The notes below the pieces were generated by a model. That model was not told the origin of the DNA. It saw only the letters and a program-made list of their open reading frames with translations, and made no database searches. Source: Candidatus Jorgensenbacteria bacterium GWA1_54_12 (GTDB lineage Bacteria; Patescibacteriota; Minisyncoccia; UBA6257; GWB1-50-10). From it: 26,153 nucleotides of DNA. The translations under genes and the position numbers were made by a program. Of this stretch, positions 6,657 through 14,546 are shown piece by piece; the first letter of the stretch is position 1; each line of letters begins with the position of its first letter. The DNA is taken from NCBI GenBank assembly GCA_001779505.1, contig MFKH01000016.1, positions 22,428 to 48,580 on the forward strand, written 5' to 3'.

Positions 6657-6748
6657 ACTGCGACCTTTCGGGCCGCAAACAATAGAGAAACATTGTTTCC
6701 TCGGCAGGTCTTATGCACCTCTTCGGCGCACCTGCTGTCTGCGGACGT
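6657..6748 (-). promoter_or_regulatory. L10 leader RNA (ribosomal protein operon leader) with possible attenuator
   Basis: The transcript contains GCAGACAGCAGGTG (about 6743-6730) and later CCTGCCGAGG (6708-6699). These are the paired conserved strands of the L10 leader, where L10-L12 binds its own mRNA near an internal kink. AAACAAT/ATTGTTT forms a second hairpin. A third, GCGGCC/GGTCGC with loop CGAAA (6676-6660), is followed by a T-rich stretch and resembles a transcription terminator. The leader is a recognised type; the attenuator role is inferred. Confidence 0.8.
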
Positions 6749-6754
6749 ATGGGG

Positions 6755-6783
6755 ACTATACCACGTCTAAAGCTCCTCATCAA
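6755..6783 (-). promoter_or_regulatory. Promoter of rplJ-rplL
   Basis: On the minus strand TTGATG (6783-6778), a 17-base spacer ending in TGG, and TATAGT (6760-6755) form an extended -10 promoter overlapping the last codons of dnaJ. The predicted start near 6748 lies just before the L10 leader core. Confidence 0.72.
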
Positions 6784-7813
6784 GCTCTTCCAAAAGGTCT
6801 TTCGCCTTCTTTGAAAGCTTCTTCGGGGTCACGAGATTGAAAGAAACATGGAGTGCGCCGCGAGAGGAGGCAGTGCCAATGTGCGACATAGGCATGCCTT
6901 TGTCAGGAACCGTGAGGTCGTCTTTCAAGTTAAATCCTTTGGGCACCGTGACCGTGATGCGCTCTCCATCAATGCCCGAGAAGACGATTTCTTTTTCCAG
7001 AAGCGCATCGGTTGCTTTTATGCTCCGCGTCATAAAGAGGTCGGCGCCTTTGCGGGTAAAGACCTCGTGAGGCTTTACTCTTACGACAACGTAAAGGTCA
7101 CCCTGTTTCCCGCCGCGTTCGCCCGCTTCACCCTTCCCGGTAATTTTTATAACCTGCCCGTCTTCAATGCCGGAAGAAATCATAACGCGCACATCGCGCT
7201 TGCCGCGCGCCCTTCCTGCGCCGGCACAGTCGGCGCATACTTTCTTGGGCACTTCGCCCCGTCCCCGGCACGCGGCGCACGACCTGACCTGCGAGAACGC
7301 GCCGAAGAACGTGCGCTTTTCTTCAACAACTCCGCCGCGCCCGCCGCAGGCGGTGCATTTCAGAAACCCTTCTTTTTCCGCATACCCTTTTCCGCCGCAT
7401 GCATCACAGGGGATAAATGTTGCAAACGAGATATTTTTCTCCGTGCCGGTGAATGCCTCTTCCAAGCTCACGACCTGCATGGCTTCTATGTCTGCGCCGT
7501 GCACGTATGTCGTTCTTCGCTTGCCGCCGAAAACGCTCCACAATTCCTCAAACATGTCTCCGAAATCGCCGAACCCGGCGAACCCGTCTCCCGACGGACC
7601 CCCACCACCGAACGGCATTTGCCCAAAGGCGTCGTATTGAGCGCGTTTCTCCCTGTTTGAGAGCACCTGATACGCCTCGTTGATTTCTTTGAATTTTTTC
7701 TCGCTGCCTCCCGCTTTGTCGGGGTGATACTCGTGCGCCAGGCGGCGGTACGCTTTTTTAATTTCCTCCTCCGAGGCGTTTCGGTTAATTCCAAGAACGC
7801 TGTAGTAATCCAT
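6767..7813 (-). CDS. dnaJ: Chaperone protein DnaJ
   Basis: The 348-residue protein has the full type I DnaJ layout. The J domain has the HPD triad (about 30-32), followed by a Gly/Phe-rich linker (about 63-90). Four CxxCxGxG-type zinc repeats follow ([24 protein letters not shown] and the variant CADCAGAG), then a C-terminal substrate-binding and dimerisation domain. It delivers unfolded clients to DnaK and stimulates its ATPase in the cytoplasm. It starts five bases after an unknown membrane-protein gene that separates it from dnaK, and it closes the CIRCE-controlled operon. Confidence 0.96.
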   Translation of the reverse strand: MDYYSVLGINRNASEEEIKKAYRRLAHEYHPDKAGGSEKKFKEINEAYQVLSNREKRAQYDAFGQMPFGGGGPSGDGFAGFGDFGDMFEELWSVFGGKRRTTYVHGADIEAMQVVSLEEAFTGTEKNISFATFIPCDACGGKGYAEKEGFLKCTACGGRGGVVEEKRTFFGAFSQVRSCAACRGRGEVPKKVCADCAGAGRARGKRDVRVMISSGIEDGQVIKITGKGEAGERGGKQGDLYVVVRVKPHEVFTRKGADLFMTRSIKATDALLEKEIVFSGIDGERITVTVPKGFNLKDDLTVPDKGMPMSHIGTASSRGALHVSFNLVTPKKLSKKAKDLLEELDEEL

Positions 7814-7818
7814 AATGG

Positions 7819-8787
7819 TTAGAGGGTAACGACTTCCTGTTTCACGTCCCTAAAAGCGATCTCGGCAAAGGGGGTAAGAAGAAGAAATCTGAAAACCGCA
7901 AAGACAATGAATGTCGCAATGGGGTACGTAATCGGCACGAGCGTTTTTAAGGTCAGGAAGAGCGCGATAACCGCCGCCGCGCCCAATGCCACTTTTACGG
8001 CGGGAGGAAATGCTTCAATCCGTTCTTCAAGAACGCCAAACGCGTAGTCCATAACCGATTCATCGCCTCGGAATTCGCCGAAGAGCTTCACTATTGCCTG
8101 CCGCGTCGTTCCCTCTATTTCAATGACAAGCGCGCGCTCGTCCTGCGGAGAAATCCTCTCCACACCCTCTTCTTCTGCAAGCATTCTCGTGCGCGTGTTC
8201 CGGAGCTCCGTTTCGGCGATGAGCCGAATGGCATGGTCCATTCTCATGGCAAAGCGCATATCCGAAACCCATATGCGCGCGACCGGTTCCAGGGGACCGG
8301 CAACCGCAGCGAACGTTCTCTGCGCCGCCGCGCGGTCAAAGTGTCCTTCGGCAAAGTAATGATTGTATGAGATGAGGGAGACAAAAACGAGAAGCCCCAG
8401 CGCCACCTTCGGCAAAACCTCGCGCGCCGCGAGAGAGAGCCTGATCTTTACCATGCCCTCAATAATGATTCGTCCTCGAAACGCCCCGACGAGCATAAGA
8501 AGCGCACAGGCGGCCGTCCCGCCCAACACCCACGGCGAAAGATGCGGAACAAACGCGTCATAAAACACTGCTCCGGGGATAAGTCCTTCAAGGAACGCAA
8601 GTGCACTCAACGTGTTCTTGTTTTCAATAAGGAGTGTTTGCAAAAAAAGCCCCACGCCGGCACAGAAGCCGGCGATGATGACCCACAAAACGCTCCCTGC
8701 GCCGAACGAGGCGCGGAGCGCATATGCGGCAAAAAAGAGGGGTACCGCTCCCGTAAGCCACAGAGCGAATGTTTTAAGGCGTTGCAT
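7819..8787 (-). CDS. Unknown polytopic membrane protein inside the dnaK-dnaJ operon
   Basis: I do not recognise this 322-residue protein. Hydrophobic segments lie at about 7-25, 33-54, 86-104, 126-142, 262-283 and 285-304, with a weaker one near 60-80. Residues 145-260 form one soluble, charged domain containing two likely helical stretches ([26 protein letters not shown] and the region around [14 protein letters not shown]). The acidic [18 protein letters not shown] lies between them. No known enzyme or transporter motif is visible. The start overlaps the dnaK stop by 14 bases and dnaJ begins five bases after its end, so it must be on the chaperone mRNA and presumably heat-induced through CIRCE/HrcA. 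A role in membrane stress is inferred only from context. Confidence 0.85.
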   Translation of the reverse strand: MQRLKTFALWLTGAVPLFFAAYALRASFGAGSVLWVIIAGFCAGVGLFLQTLLIENKNTLSALAFLEGLIPGAVFYDAFVPHLSPWVLGGTAACALLMLVGAFRGRIIIEGMVKIRLSLAAREVLPKVALGLLVFVSLISYNHYFAEGHFDRAAAQRTFAAVAGPLEPVARIWVSDMRFAMRMDHAIRLIAETELRNTRTRMLAEEEGVERISPQDERALVIEIEGTTRQAIVKLFGEFRGDESVMDYAFGVLEERIEAFPPAVKVALGAAAVIALFLTLKTLVPITYPIATFIVFAVFRFLLLTPFAEIAFRDVKQEVVTL

Positions 8788-10624
8788 GATCTCCTTCCGA
8801 CTTGTCTTCTTTTTTATTATACATCTCTTCCCCTATTTTCTGGAGCGAGCGGGAAAGTTCGTCTGCCGCCGCCGCGATAAGCGCGGCATCTTCCCCTCCC
8901 AAGAGTTCTTTCACTTTTGCCGCTTTTTCTTCCACGTCGCGCTTTACGTTTTCTTTTACGTTCGGATTTTCGCGGAGCGCTTTCTCTGCCGCATACACCA
9001 GCGCTTCGGCTCTATTTTTTGCGTCAATCGTTTCTTTCTTTTTCCGGTCTTCGGTTTCGTGCGCCGCGGCCTCCTGCTTCAGGCGCTCTATTTCGTCTTT
9101 CCCCAAACTCGTCGTCGCTTCCACGCGCACCGACTGGCTTTTTTTCGTCGCCTTGTCCAGCGCCGTCACGTTCAAAATTCCGTTGGCATCAATGTCAAAC
9201 GTAACCTCAATTTGCGGAATGCCGCGCGGCGACGGCGGCACGCCGTCAAGAATAAAGCGCGCCAGAGTTTTGTTGTCCGCGGCCATCGGGCGCTCTCCCT
9301 GAAGAACATGAATCTCAACCGACGGCTGATTGTCTTGCGCCGTGGAAAAGACCTGCGTCTTTGCCGTCGGGATGGTTGTGTTCTTCTGGATCATGGGCGT
9401 CGCGACGCCGCCCAGCGTTTCTATCGCAAGCGACAGAGGTGTCACATCCAAAAGCAGAATGTCCTTCACGTCTCCCTGCAGAATGCCTGCCTGTATCGCC
9501 GCGCCCACGGCAACCACCTCATCGGGATTAATGCCCTGATGCGGCTCTTTGCCGAAAAGATGTTTCACTTGCTCCTGAATCATCGGCATGCGCGTTTGCC
9601 CGCCGACCAAGATTACCTCGTCAATATCCGCAAGCTTCATGCCTGCGCCGCGCGGCGCGGCGCTTGTCACCGTTTCTTCAACAAGTTTTATGGAACGGGC
9701 AATAAAATCACCAACCAATTCCTCAAGCTTCGCGCGGGTCAGCTTCATAAGAAAGTGTTTCGGCCCCGCGGCGTCGGACGTGATGTACGGAAGGTTGATT
9801 TCCGTCTCCTGGGTCGTCGAGAGTTCCTTCTTGGCGTTTTCCGCCGCTTCCTTCAGGCGCTGAACGGCAAGTGAATCCTTTTTCAGGTCAATTCCCTCCC
9901 GCTTTTTGTATTCGCCCAAAAGAAAACCCATGAGAATGTTGTCAAAGTCTTCGCCGCCCAAATGGGGGTCTCCTCCCGTTGCCTTCACCTCAACCGTGTT
10001 GTCACCCACTTCAAGAACCGACACATCAAACGTGCCGCCGCCAAAATCGTAAACCACAATCTGCTCGTTGTTCTTTTTGTTCAAGCCATAGGCAAGCGCC
10101 GCGGCCGTCGGCTCGTTCAAAATCCGGCGCACCTTAAAGCCGGCAATTTCTCCCGCCTGCTTCGTCGCCTGCCGCTCGCTGTCGTCAAAATACGCCGGTA
10201 CGGTAATGACTGCTTCTTCAATCCGTTCCCCTAACTTCGCCTCGGCATCCAGTTTCATCTTTTGGAGCACCATTGCCGATATTTCTTCCGGCTTATGCCA
10301 CGTTTCGCCCATCCGTATCTCCACGCCCCCTTCGTTCGTTTTTCTCAACTCATACGGAAGCGATTTCTTGTCTTCCTGCACCTCGCGGTCGTCAAACTTG
10401 CGCCCGATGAGGCGTTTCACGGCGCCAATGGTGTTTTCCGGATTCACGACTGCCTGCCGCTTCGCGGTTTGTCCGACAAGCCGTTCCTTTGACCTGCTCA
10501 TGGCGACAACCGACGGAGTCGTGCGGTTGCCTTCCGCGTTTTCCAAAACGCGCGGCTCGCCGCCCTCAACGACCGCCATCGCCGAGTTTGTCGTTCCCAA
10601 ATCTATGCCCAGTATTTTTGCCAT
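8774..10624 (-). CDS. dnaK: Chaperone protein DnaK (Hsp70)
   Basis: The 616-residue protein shows the Hsp70 nucleotide-binding domain. [13 protein letters not shown] is at the N-terminus, [17 protein letters not shown] near 140, [26 protein letters not shown] near 190, and [13 protein letters not shown] near 340. The linker [12 protein letters not shown] leads into the substrate-binding domain, with [13 protein letters not shown] and a C-terminal helical lid ending in a short charged tail. It binds unfolded peptides with ATP-driven cycles, helped by GrpE and DnaJ encoded on the same mRNA. It starts six bases after grpE and overlaps the next membrane-protein gene. Confidence 0.98.
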   Translation of the reverse strand: MAKILGIDLGTTNSAMAVVEGGEPRVLENAEGNRTTPSVVAMSRSKERLVGQTAKRQAVVNPENTIGAVKRLIGRKFDDREVQEDKKSLPYELRKTNEGGVEIRMGETWHKPEEISAMVLQKMKLDAEAKLGERIEEAVITVPAYFDDSERQATKQAGEIAGFKVRRILNEPTAAALAYGLNKKNNEQIVVYDFGGGTFDVSVLEVGDNTVEVKATGGDPHLGGEDFDNILMGFLLGEYKKREGIDLKKDSLAVQRLKEAAENAKKELSTTQETEINLPYITSDAAGPKHFLMKLTRAKLEELVGDFIARSIKLVEETVTSAAPRGAGMKLADIDEVILVGGQTRMPMIQEQVKHLFGKEPHQGINPDEVVAVGAAIQAGILQGDVKDILLLDVTPLSLAIETLGGVATPMIQKNTTIPTAKTQVFSTAQDNQPSVEIHVLQGERPMAADNKTLARFILDGVPPSPRGIPQIEVTFDIDANGILNVTALDKATKKSQSVRVEATTSLGKDEIERLKQEAAAHETEDRKKKETIDAKNRAEALVYAAEKALRENPNVKENVKRDVEEKAAKVKELLGGEDAALIAAAADELSRSLQKIGEEMYNKKEDKSEGDHATP

Positions 10625-10630
10625 ATGTTT

Positions 10631-11089
10631 TTATTGATTATTTTTTTGACTCTTTCGGCTTTTTGAGAGGATTACCTGTGCCGCCCGCAGTACCGCACCT
10701 TCCCGTTCGTACCCCTTTCGTTCAACGCGCGCAACGGTTCCCTCGGGCGCATCACTTTCCGTTTCTCCCGTTGCTTCGTGTTCCTTCGGGTTAAAGCGGT
10801 CACCCTCGCCGGGACATATTTCTTTCACACCGCATCGCCCGAGAGCCCGCACCAGTTCTCCATACACAATCCGCATGCCTTCGTCTTTTGTTTCCCGCAC
10901 GCCTTCCTCAAAACCATCCATAACCGTGATAAGTTCTCTCACAACCCTGTCCGCGCCGCGTCCCTCCATTTCCTTTAGCCGTTCGCTTTCGTCACGCTTG
11001 TAATTTATGAGGTCCGCGCGCGCCCGTTTCCACCCGTTCAGATATTCCTCCCGTTCTTCTTCGCATTTTTTCAGTTTTTCTTTATCCAT
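10631..11089 (-). CDS. grpE: Nucleotide exchange factor GrpE (short form)
   Basis: The ATG at 11089 lies inside the last codons of hrcA; a TTG three codons upstream is less likely. The protein has 152 residues, without the long acidic N-terminal tail seen in many GrpE proteins. It begins with the coiled-coil entry (KLKKCEEEREEYLNGWKRAR), has ADLINYKRDESER, and then a helical bundle. The C-terminal beta domain has FNPKEHEATGE (usual FDPxxHEAV) and GTVARVERKGYEREGAVLRAAQVILSK, which are diagnostic. GrpE releases ADP from DnaK. It is coupled to hrcA and followed by dnaK. Confidence 0.94.
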   Translation of the reverse strand: MDKEKLKKCEEEREEYLNGWKRARADLINYKRDESERLKEMEGRGADRVVRELITVMDGFEEGVRETKDEGMRIVYGELVRALGRCGVKEICPGEGDRFNPKEHEATGETESDAPEGTVARVERKGYEREGAVLRAAQVILSKSRKSQKNNQ

Positions 11090-11759
11090 ATGATTCAAGC
11101 GATTGTAACAGGTTCAGCACTGTCCGGTAATTCATCCGCACCGGACCAACGGCGAGGTAGCGATATCTCTTTCCCCGCCCTGCGGCGACCGAGAGCGCAT
11201 CGGAGTCCGTAAACTGATTTTTCCCAATGAACACCGCCGGCCAATTCTCTTCCTCTGCATTCCAAAATGAGCGCTCGGCGCGAAGGCGCTCCGGCAAGAG
11301 CTCAATGTCGCGGATAACCGAAAGAAGCATATCCTTCCCGAAAATGTCTTGCGATGCGCAGAGCGCCTCCAGTCCGCTCCGATACAGCGCGTCTTCCTCG
11401 GGGTCGTAGATGACGGAAACGAGCCGCAGTTCTTCGGCAAGGAATGCGACAAGTTCCTGCAGAGCGCCCTTCTGCATGAACGAAAAAACATCACTCATAA
11501 AAGGTGCTTCGCCGAACGCTTCGTGCTTCAACTGCTCTACGAAAAAGCGATACGCCTTCAAGGTCGGCACGCGGCCGCCCGAGTGGTGGACCTGTGAAAA
11601 ATAATCCGCGTCGCTTAAGGCATTAAGCTCGCGGCGAATCATTGCCGGCTTGATGCCGAACCGATGACGGCGGTACAAATGCCCCGAGGTGATGGGTTTC
11701 CCCGTCTGGATGTAGTCCCGAATGCTCCGTTCAAGAATGAGAGCCTGACGCTTGTCCAT
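11082..11759 (-). CDS. hrcA: Heat-inducible transcription repressor HrcA (short form)
   Basis: From the ATG at 11759 the protein has 225 residues, well below the usual 330-350. The N-terminal winged helix is well conserved: RQALILERSIRDYIQTGKPITSGHL, IRRELNALSDADYF, then HHSGGRVPTLKAYRFFVE, matching the family HTSAGRIPTDKGYR block. The C-terminal GAF-like part is shortened, though RYLAVGPVRMNYRTVLNLLQ still resembles the family end. HrcA represses chaperone genes at the CIRCE operator, present here at 11777-11803. The -10 box lies seven bases before the ATG, so the mRNA is predicted to be leaderless. The chosen ATG is the only one compatible with that promoter; the frame extends eight codons further. 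Confidence 0.92.
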   Translation of the reverse strand: MDKRQALILERSIRDYIQTGKPITSGHLYRRHRFGIKPAMIRRELNALSDADYFSQVHHSGGRVPTLKAYRFFVEQLKHEAFGEAPFMSDVFSFMQKGALQELVAFLAEELRLVSVIYDPEEDALYRSGLEALCASQDIFGKDMLLSVIRDIELLPERLRAERSFWNAEEENWPAVFIGKNQFTDSDALSVAAGRGKRYRYLAVGPVRMNYRTVLNLLQSLESYG

Positions 11760-11766
11760 GGGGAGA

Positions 11767-11796
11767 AGTATAGCAAGTAGCACTCATCATCGTCAA
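11767..11796 (-). promoter_or_regulatory. Promoter of the hrcA-grpE-dnaK-dnaJ operon
   Basis: On the minus strand TTGACG (11796-11791), an 18-base spacer and TGCTATACT (an extended -10, hexamer 11772-11767) form a good promoter. Seven bases separate the hexamer from the hrcA ATG, so transcription should begin at or next to the start codon. The CIRCE element covers the -35 and most of the spacer. Confidence 0.8.
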
Positions 11797-11803
11797 GTGC
11801 TAT
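11777..11803. promoter_or_regulatory. CIRCE operator (HrcA binding site)
   Basis: Plus strand: GTAGCACTC, nine bases, AAGTGCTAT. The nine-base arms and nine-base spacer match the CIRCE consensus TTAGCACTC-N9-GAGTGCTAA, with TAGCACT/AGTGCTA kept intact. It sits over the -35 and spacer of the hrcA promoter, where bound HrcA would block RNA polymerase. It starts one base before the stop codon of the upstream pseudopilin gene. Confidence 0.92.
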
Positions 11804-12562
11804 TTAGGGGCACGAGACCGAGGAGGTTGCAAATACGCCGCCATTCCCCACCGTCAGGCGGTAGCAGGAACTGTTTGGCGCAACGAGAATAAGTCCGACA
11901 GACGAGGTTGTGAAAGCAATGTCGTCGGCGCTCTTTATCCCCGCCGCCGCAACGGGCTGGGTTCCAATGCCAATGCCGCCCGAGATGTAAAGATTTTGCC
12001 AGCTCTTCGTTGCGCTCCCCAAGTCGTATGAAGCGCTTGAGTTTGGCAGGACACTTGAATCAAATGTTGCTGCCGATGCGCGGCTCACGGCGCTGGATAA
12101 GGTCCGCCGGAACTTTGCTCCTTCGGACTCCGCATCATAGTGAACCGCAAGGTCAAACCGCACGAACGAATATCCTCCCTCGTTCTCGTACTTCGTGACG
12201 GAAAAATCGTCAACGGCCAAGGGAGAGCTCGTTAATGCAATCGGCTCGTCCTCACCCTCCTGCAGGTAGATAACGCCTCCCTCAAAGTAGACAAGCGTCG
12301 GGTCTACGGTTGATGAGGCCATACGCAGGGTCAGGGTGCTTGTTGCCGCGCCGGCCGCCGTTCCAATCACGCTCGAACTGCGCACGAGGCGCTGGATAAC
12401 ATCGTTTACAAAAGATACTTGAGAGTTTACTTCGTTCAGCGAACTTTGCCGCACGTGGATGCGGGTAAAGATAATGAACATACTCACCAGGAACACCGAG
12501 CTCATGACAAAGATGGCGACATAAACCAAAAGTTCAATGAGAGAAAATCCTTTCCGGGACAT
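11804..12562 (-). CDS. Pseudopilin-like protein with prepilin cleavage/methylation N-terminus and fibre-like C-terminus
   Basis: The 252-residue protein begins MSRKGFSLIELLVYVAIF, a class III prepilin signal. Cleavage falls after the Gly, Phe is the methylated residue, Glu is at +5, and a long hydrophobic helix follows. Such proteins assemble in type IV pili or related secretion filaments. Residues 35-165 are a globular region with SxLTLRM and 'YFEGGVIYLQEGEDEP', as in GspJ/ComGF-like minor pilins. The last 80 residues contain SYDLGSATKSWQNLYISGG and IGIGTQ, a motif I know from phage tail-fibre-like and other surface proteins. It would be exposed outside the cell. The ATG at 12562 has a perfect TATAAT six bases upstream. 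It lies between ftsQ and the heat-shock operon; no pilus assembly ATPase or peptidase is nearby. Confidence 0.85.
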   Translation of the reverse strand: MSRKGFSLIELLVYVAIFVMSSVFLVSMFIIFTRIHVRQSSLNEVNSQVSFVNDVIQRLVRSSSVIGTAAGAATSTLTLRMASSTVDPTLVYFEGGVIYLQEGEDEPIALTSSPLAVDDFSVTKYENEGGYSFVRFDLAVHYDAESEGAKFRRTLSSAVSRASAATFDSSVLPNSSASYDLGSATKSWQNLYISGGIGIGTQPVAAAGIKSADDIAFTTSSVGLILVAPNSSCYRLTVGNGGVFATSSVSCP

Positions 12563-12568
12563 GGATAT

Positions 12569-12574
12569 ATTATA
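12569..12574 (-). promoter_or_regulatory. -10 box of the pseudopilin gene
   Basis: A perfect TATAAT on the minus strand lies six bases before the ATG at 12562, predicting a leaderless mRNA. No convincing -35 is visible at 16-19 bases upstream, so this rests on the -10 alone. It overlaps the last bases downstream of the ftsQ stop. Confidence 0.5.
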
Positions 12575-12579
12575 GCGCA

Positions 12580-13284
12580 TCATCGGAAGTAAATTTTGTT
12601 CGGCACCCTAAAGTCAACGGAATGCATCTTGGCAAAGTCCTCGCGTGCGATGAGCGCTTCCATAATCGCTCCGAAATCGTCGGGAATAAAACTCCGGTCG
12701 AAATAAAGGGTCTTTCCGTCCGTGAGCACCACTTCCCACTCGTTGAGTTCTGCGGCGCGCATGCGCATTTCAGAAACGGCAACGCCGCGCGCGGCGAGAG
12801 TGTTTCTTACTTCCGAAAAACGTGCCACTTCTTTGGAAGAAAGTTCCTCTTCGCCCCGAACGACGAGAAAGAGCTGTCCTACCGCCTCCGGCGCGCGCGC
12901 GTAAACGATTCCCTCTTCATCAAATGCAGCACACTCCGTCTCGGTGCACTGAATGCCGGCAAATGTACGCTCCCGCACGACAACGTCAATACGCCGCTCA
13001 AAGGGATGGCTCTGAACCGATGCGCTCCGCACGGCGGGAATATTTAGAGCAACCTCTCCGCTCCGAAGCCACAGAAAAACGTGGTCGCCGCCCAAGAGCG
13101 CAAGAACCGGCTTTTTTGCAGTGAGCGCGGTCAAGGCCTGCCGAACGTCTGAAGCTGAAACCAGTGTGTTTCCCGTAACGGCAACGTCCGTCACCCGAAA
13201 CCACGGAATGGCATCAAGGCCGTAAACAACGCCGCCTAACACAACGATAACGGCGAGGATTATAAGATAAACACGCAAGGGCAT
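12580..13284 (-). CDS. ftsQ: FtsQ/DivIB-type cell division protein
   Basis: The 234-residue protein has one N-terminal membrane helix (about 5-23). A POTRA-like domain follows (FRVTDVAVTGNTLVSASDVRQAL, with PAVRSASVQSHPFERRIDVVVRERTFAG). The C-terminal beta domain contains the FDEEGIVYARAPE block and an ending (LYFDRSF) typical of FtsQ. It links FtsL/FtsB to the divisome outside the membrane. It begins one base after the serS stop, at the end of a cluster of tRNA ligase and cell-shape genes. It is about 10 kb from mraZ-ftsI, so the usual dcw order is split here. Confidence 0.88.
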   Translation of the reverse strand: MPLRVYLIILAVIVVLGGVVYGLDAIPWFRVTDVAVTGNTLVSASDVRQALTALTAKKPVLALLGGDHVFLWLRSGEVALNIPAVRSASVQSHPFERRIDVVVRERTFAGIQCTETECAAFDEEGIVYARAPEAVGQLFLVVRGEEELSSKEVARFSEVRNTLAARGVAVSEMRMRAAELNEWEVVLTDGKTLYFDRSFIPDDFGAIMEALIAREDFAKMHSVDFRVPNKIYFR

Positions 13285-13285
13285 A

Positions 13286-14542
13286 TCAGCGCTTTTTGTT
13301 ATCCCCTATGATCTTTTTCCCCATGTATTTCTGCAAAACTTTCGGCACTTTCACGTTCCCTTCTTTCGTTTGGTAATTTTCAATAATCATGATGAGCGTC
13401 CGCTGTATCGCGAGACCGGTGGCGTTCAAGGTATGCACGAAGCCCCTTTCCCCTCCTTCGCGGAATTCCGCGCGTATGCCTCGCGACTGAAAGTCCGTCA
13501 GGTTTGATGCGGAATGCGTCTCGCGATACCTTCCCTCGCTCGGGAGCCATGTTTCTATGTCATACTGCCGCGCGTCGCCCCACGTCATATCTCCCGTACA
13601 CTTCAACACAACCCGATACGGAAGCTTCAATGCCTGCATGAGACGTTCTTCCAGAGACAGGAGAAAGAGAAGCTCCTCTTCTGAACGCTTAGGGTGGGTA
13701 AATGAGAAGAGTTCAACTTTATCAAACTGATGCACGCGGAGTATCCCGCGCGTGTCTCTGCCGTACGAGCCCGACTCGCGGCGGAACGCGGTTGAAAAAC
13801 CGACGTAGCGGCGCGGCAGGGTGCTTGCGTCCAGTACCTCGTTCATGTGAAGAGGCCCTATCGTGTGTTCGGCGCTCCCGACAAGATATAAATCATCTTC
13901 TGCAATATGAAACGCATCGTGCTCATCAAGAAACTTTCCCTTGCCCATGGCGCGCATCACGTCCGGCCGCGCCATAACCGGAGGCACGACGGGCGTGAAC
14001 CCTTCCTTCACGGCAAGGTCAAACGCGAGCTTCACAAGCGCAAACTCCAGAAGCGCCGCATCCCTCAAAAGATACCCGAAGCGGCTTCCGGCGACTTGTG
14101 CCGTGTGCTTCACATCAATAAGACCCAGATTTTCCGCGATAGTGAGATAATCGCGCGGCTCAAAATCAAATGACGGCCGCTTCCCTACTTCGCGCTCTAT
14201 GATGTTTTCCGTATCGTCTTTCCCTTCTGGCACATCGTCAAACGGAATATTCGGCACATTTTGGAGTGCTTCGTCGCGCTTTGCGCGGAGCGTCCGCTCC
14301 TCTTCTTCAAAGCGCTTAATTTCTTCCTTTAGTTTCTTGAGTTCGCCGCGACTTTCCGGAGAAAGCGTTTGCGAGGAGCCCTTTTTTTGCCTGGAACGCA
14401 GTTCATCAAGCTCCCGCACGATGGCGCGCCACTTGATGTCGTACGAGAGCACCTCGTCCACCACGCTCGGCGATATCTGCTTCCGCCGCACGCCTTCCTT
14501 CACGCGCTCCGTTTCTTCACGAATAAGATTGATGTCCAGCAT
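13286..14542 (-). CDS. serS: Serine--tRNA ligase
   Basis: The 418-residue protein begins MLDINLIREETERVKEGVRRK, the conserved SerRS N-terminus. A long antiparallel coiled coil (about 30-95) that grips the tRNA-Ser variable arm follows. The class II catalytic core contains TPVVPPVMARPDVMRAMGKGKF, VGSAEHTIGPLHMNE, motif 2 FRRESGSYGRDTRGILRVHQFDKVELF, and motif 3 with NATGLAIQRTLIMIIENYQ. A short C-terminus with VPKVLQKYMG completes it. It attaches serine to tRNA-Ser with ATP. It follows lysS by four bases and is followed by ftsQ after one base. No key residue appears missing. Confidence 0.97.
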   Translation of the reverse strand: MLDINLIREETERVKEGVRRKQISPSVVDEVLSYDIKWRAIVRELDELRSRQKKGSSQTLSPESRGELKKLKEEIKRFEEEERTLRAKRDEALQNVPNIPFDDVPEGKDDTENIIEREVGKRPSFDFEPRDYLTIAENLGLIDVKHTAQVAGSRFGYLLRDAALLEFALVKLAFDLAVKEGFTPVVPPVMARPDVMRAMGKGKFLDEHDAFHIAEDDLYLVGSAEHTIGPLHMNEVLDASTLPRRYVGFSTAFRRESGSYGRDTRGILRVHQFDKVELFSFTHPKRSEEELLFLLSLEERLMQALKLPYRVVLKCTGDMTWGDARQYDIETWLPSEGRYRETHSASNLTDFQSRGIRAEFREGGERGFVHTLNATGLAIQRTLIMIIENYQTKEGNVKVPKVLQKYMGKKIIGDNKKR

Positions 14543-14546
14543 GTTC

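Noticed and set aside
8612..9874. Long plus-strand frame of 420 codons opposite dnaK
   Set aside because: It is antisense to a clear dnaK and its neighbour, is rich in Arg, His and Phe as expected of a shadow frame, and has no family motif or ribosome site.
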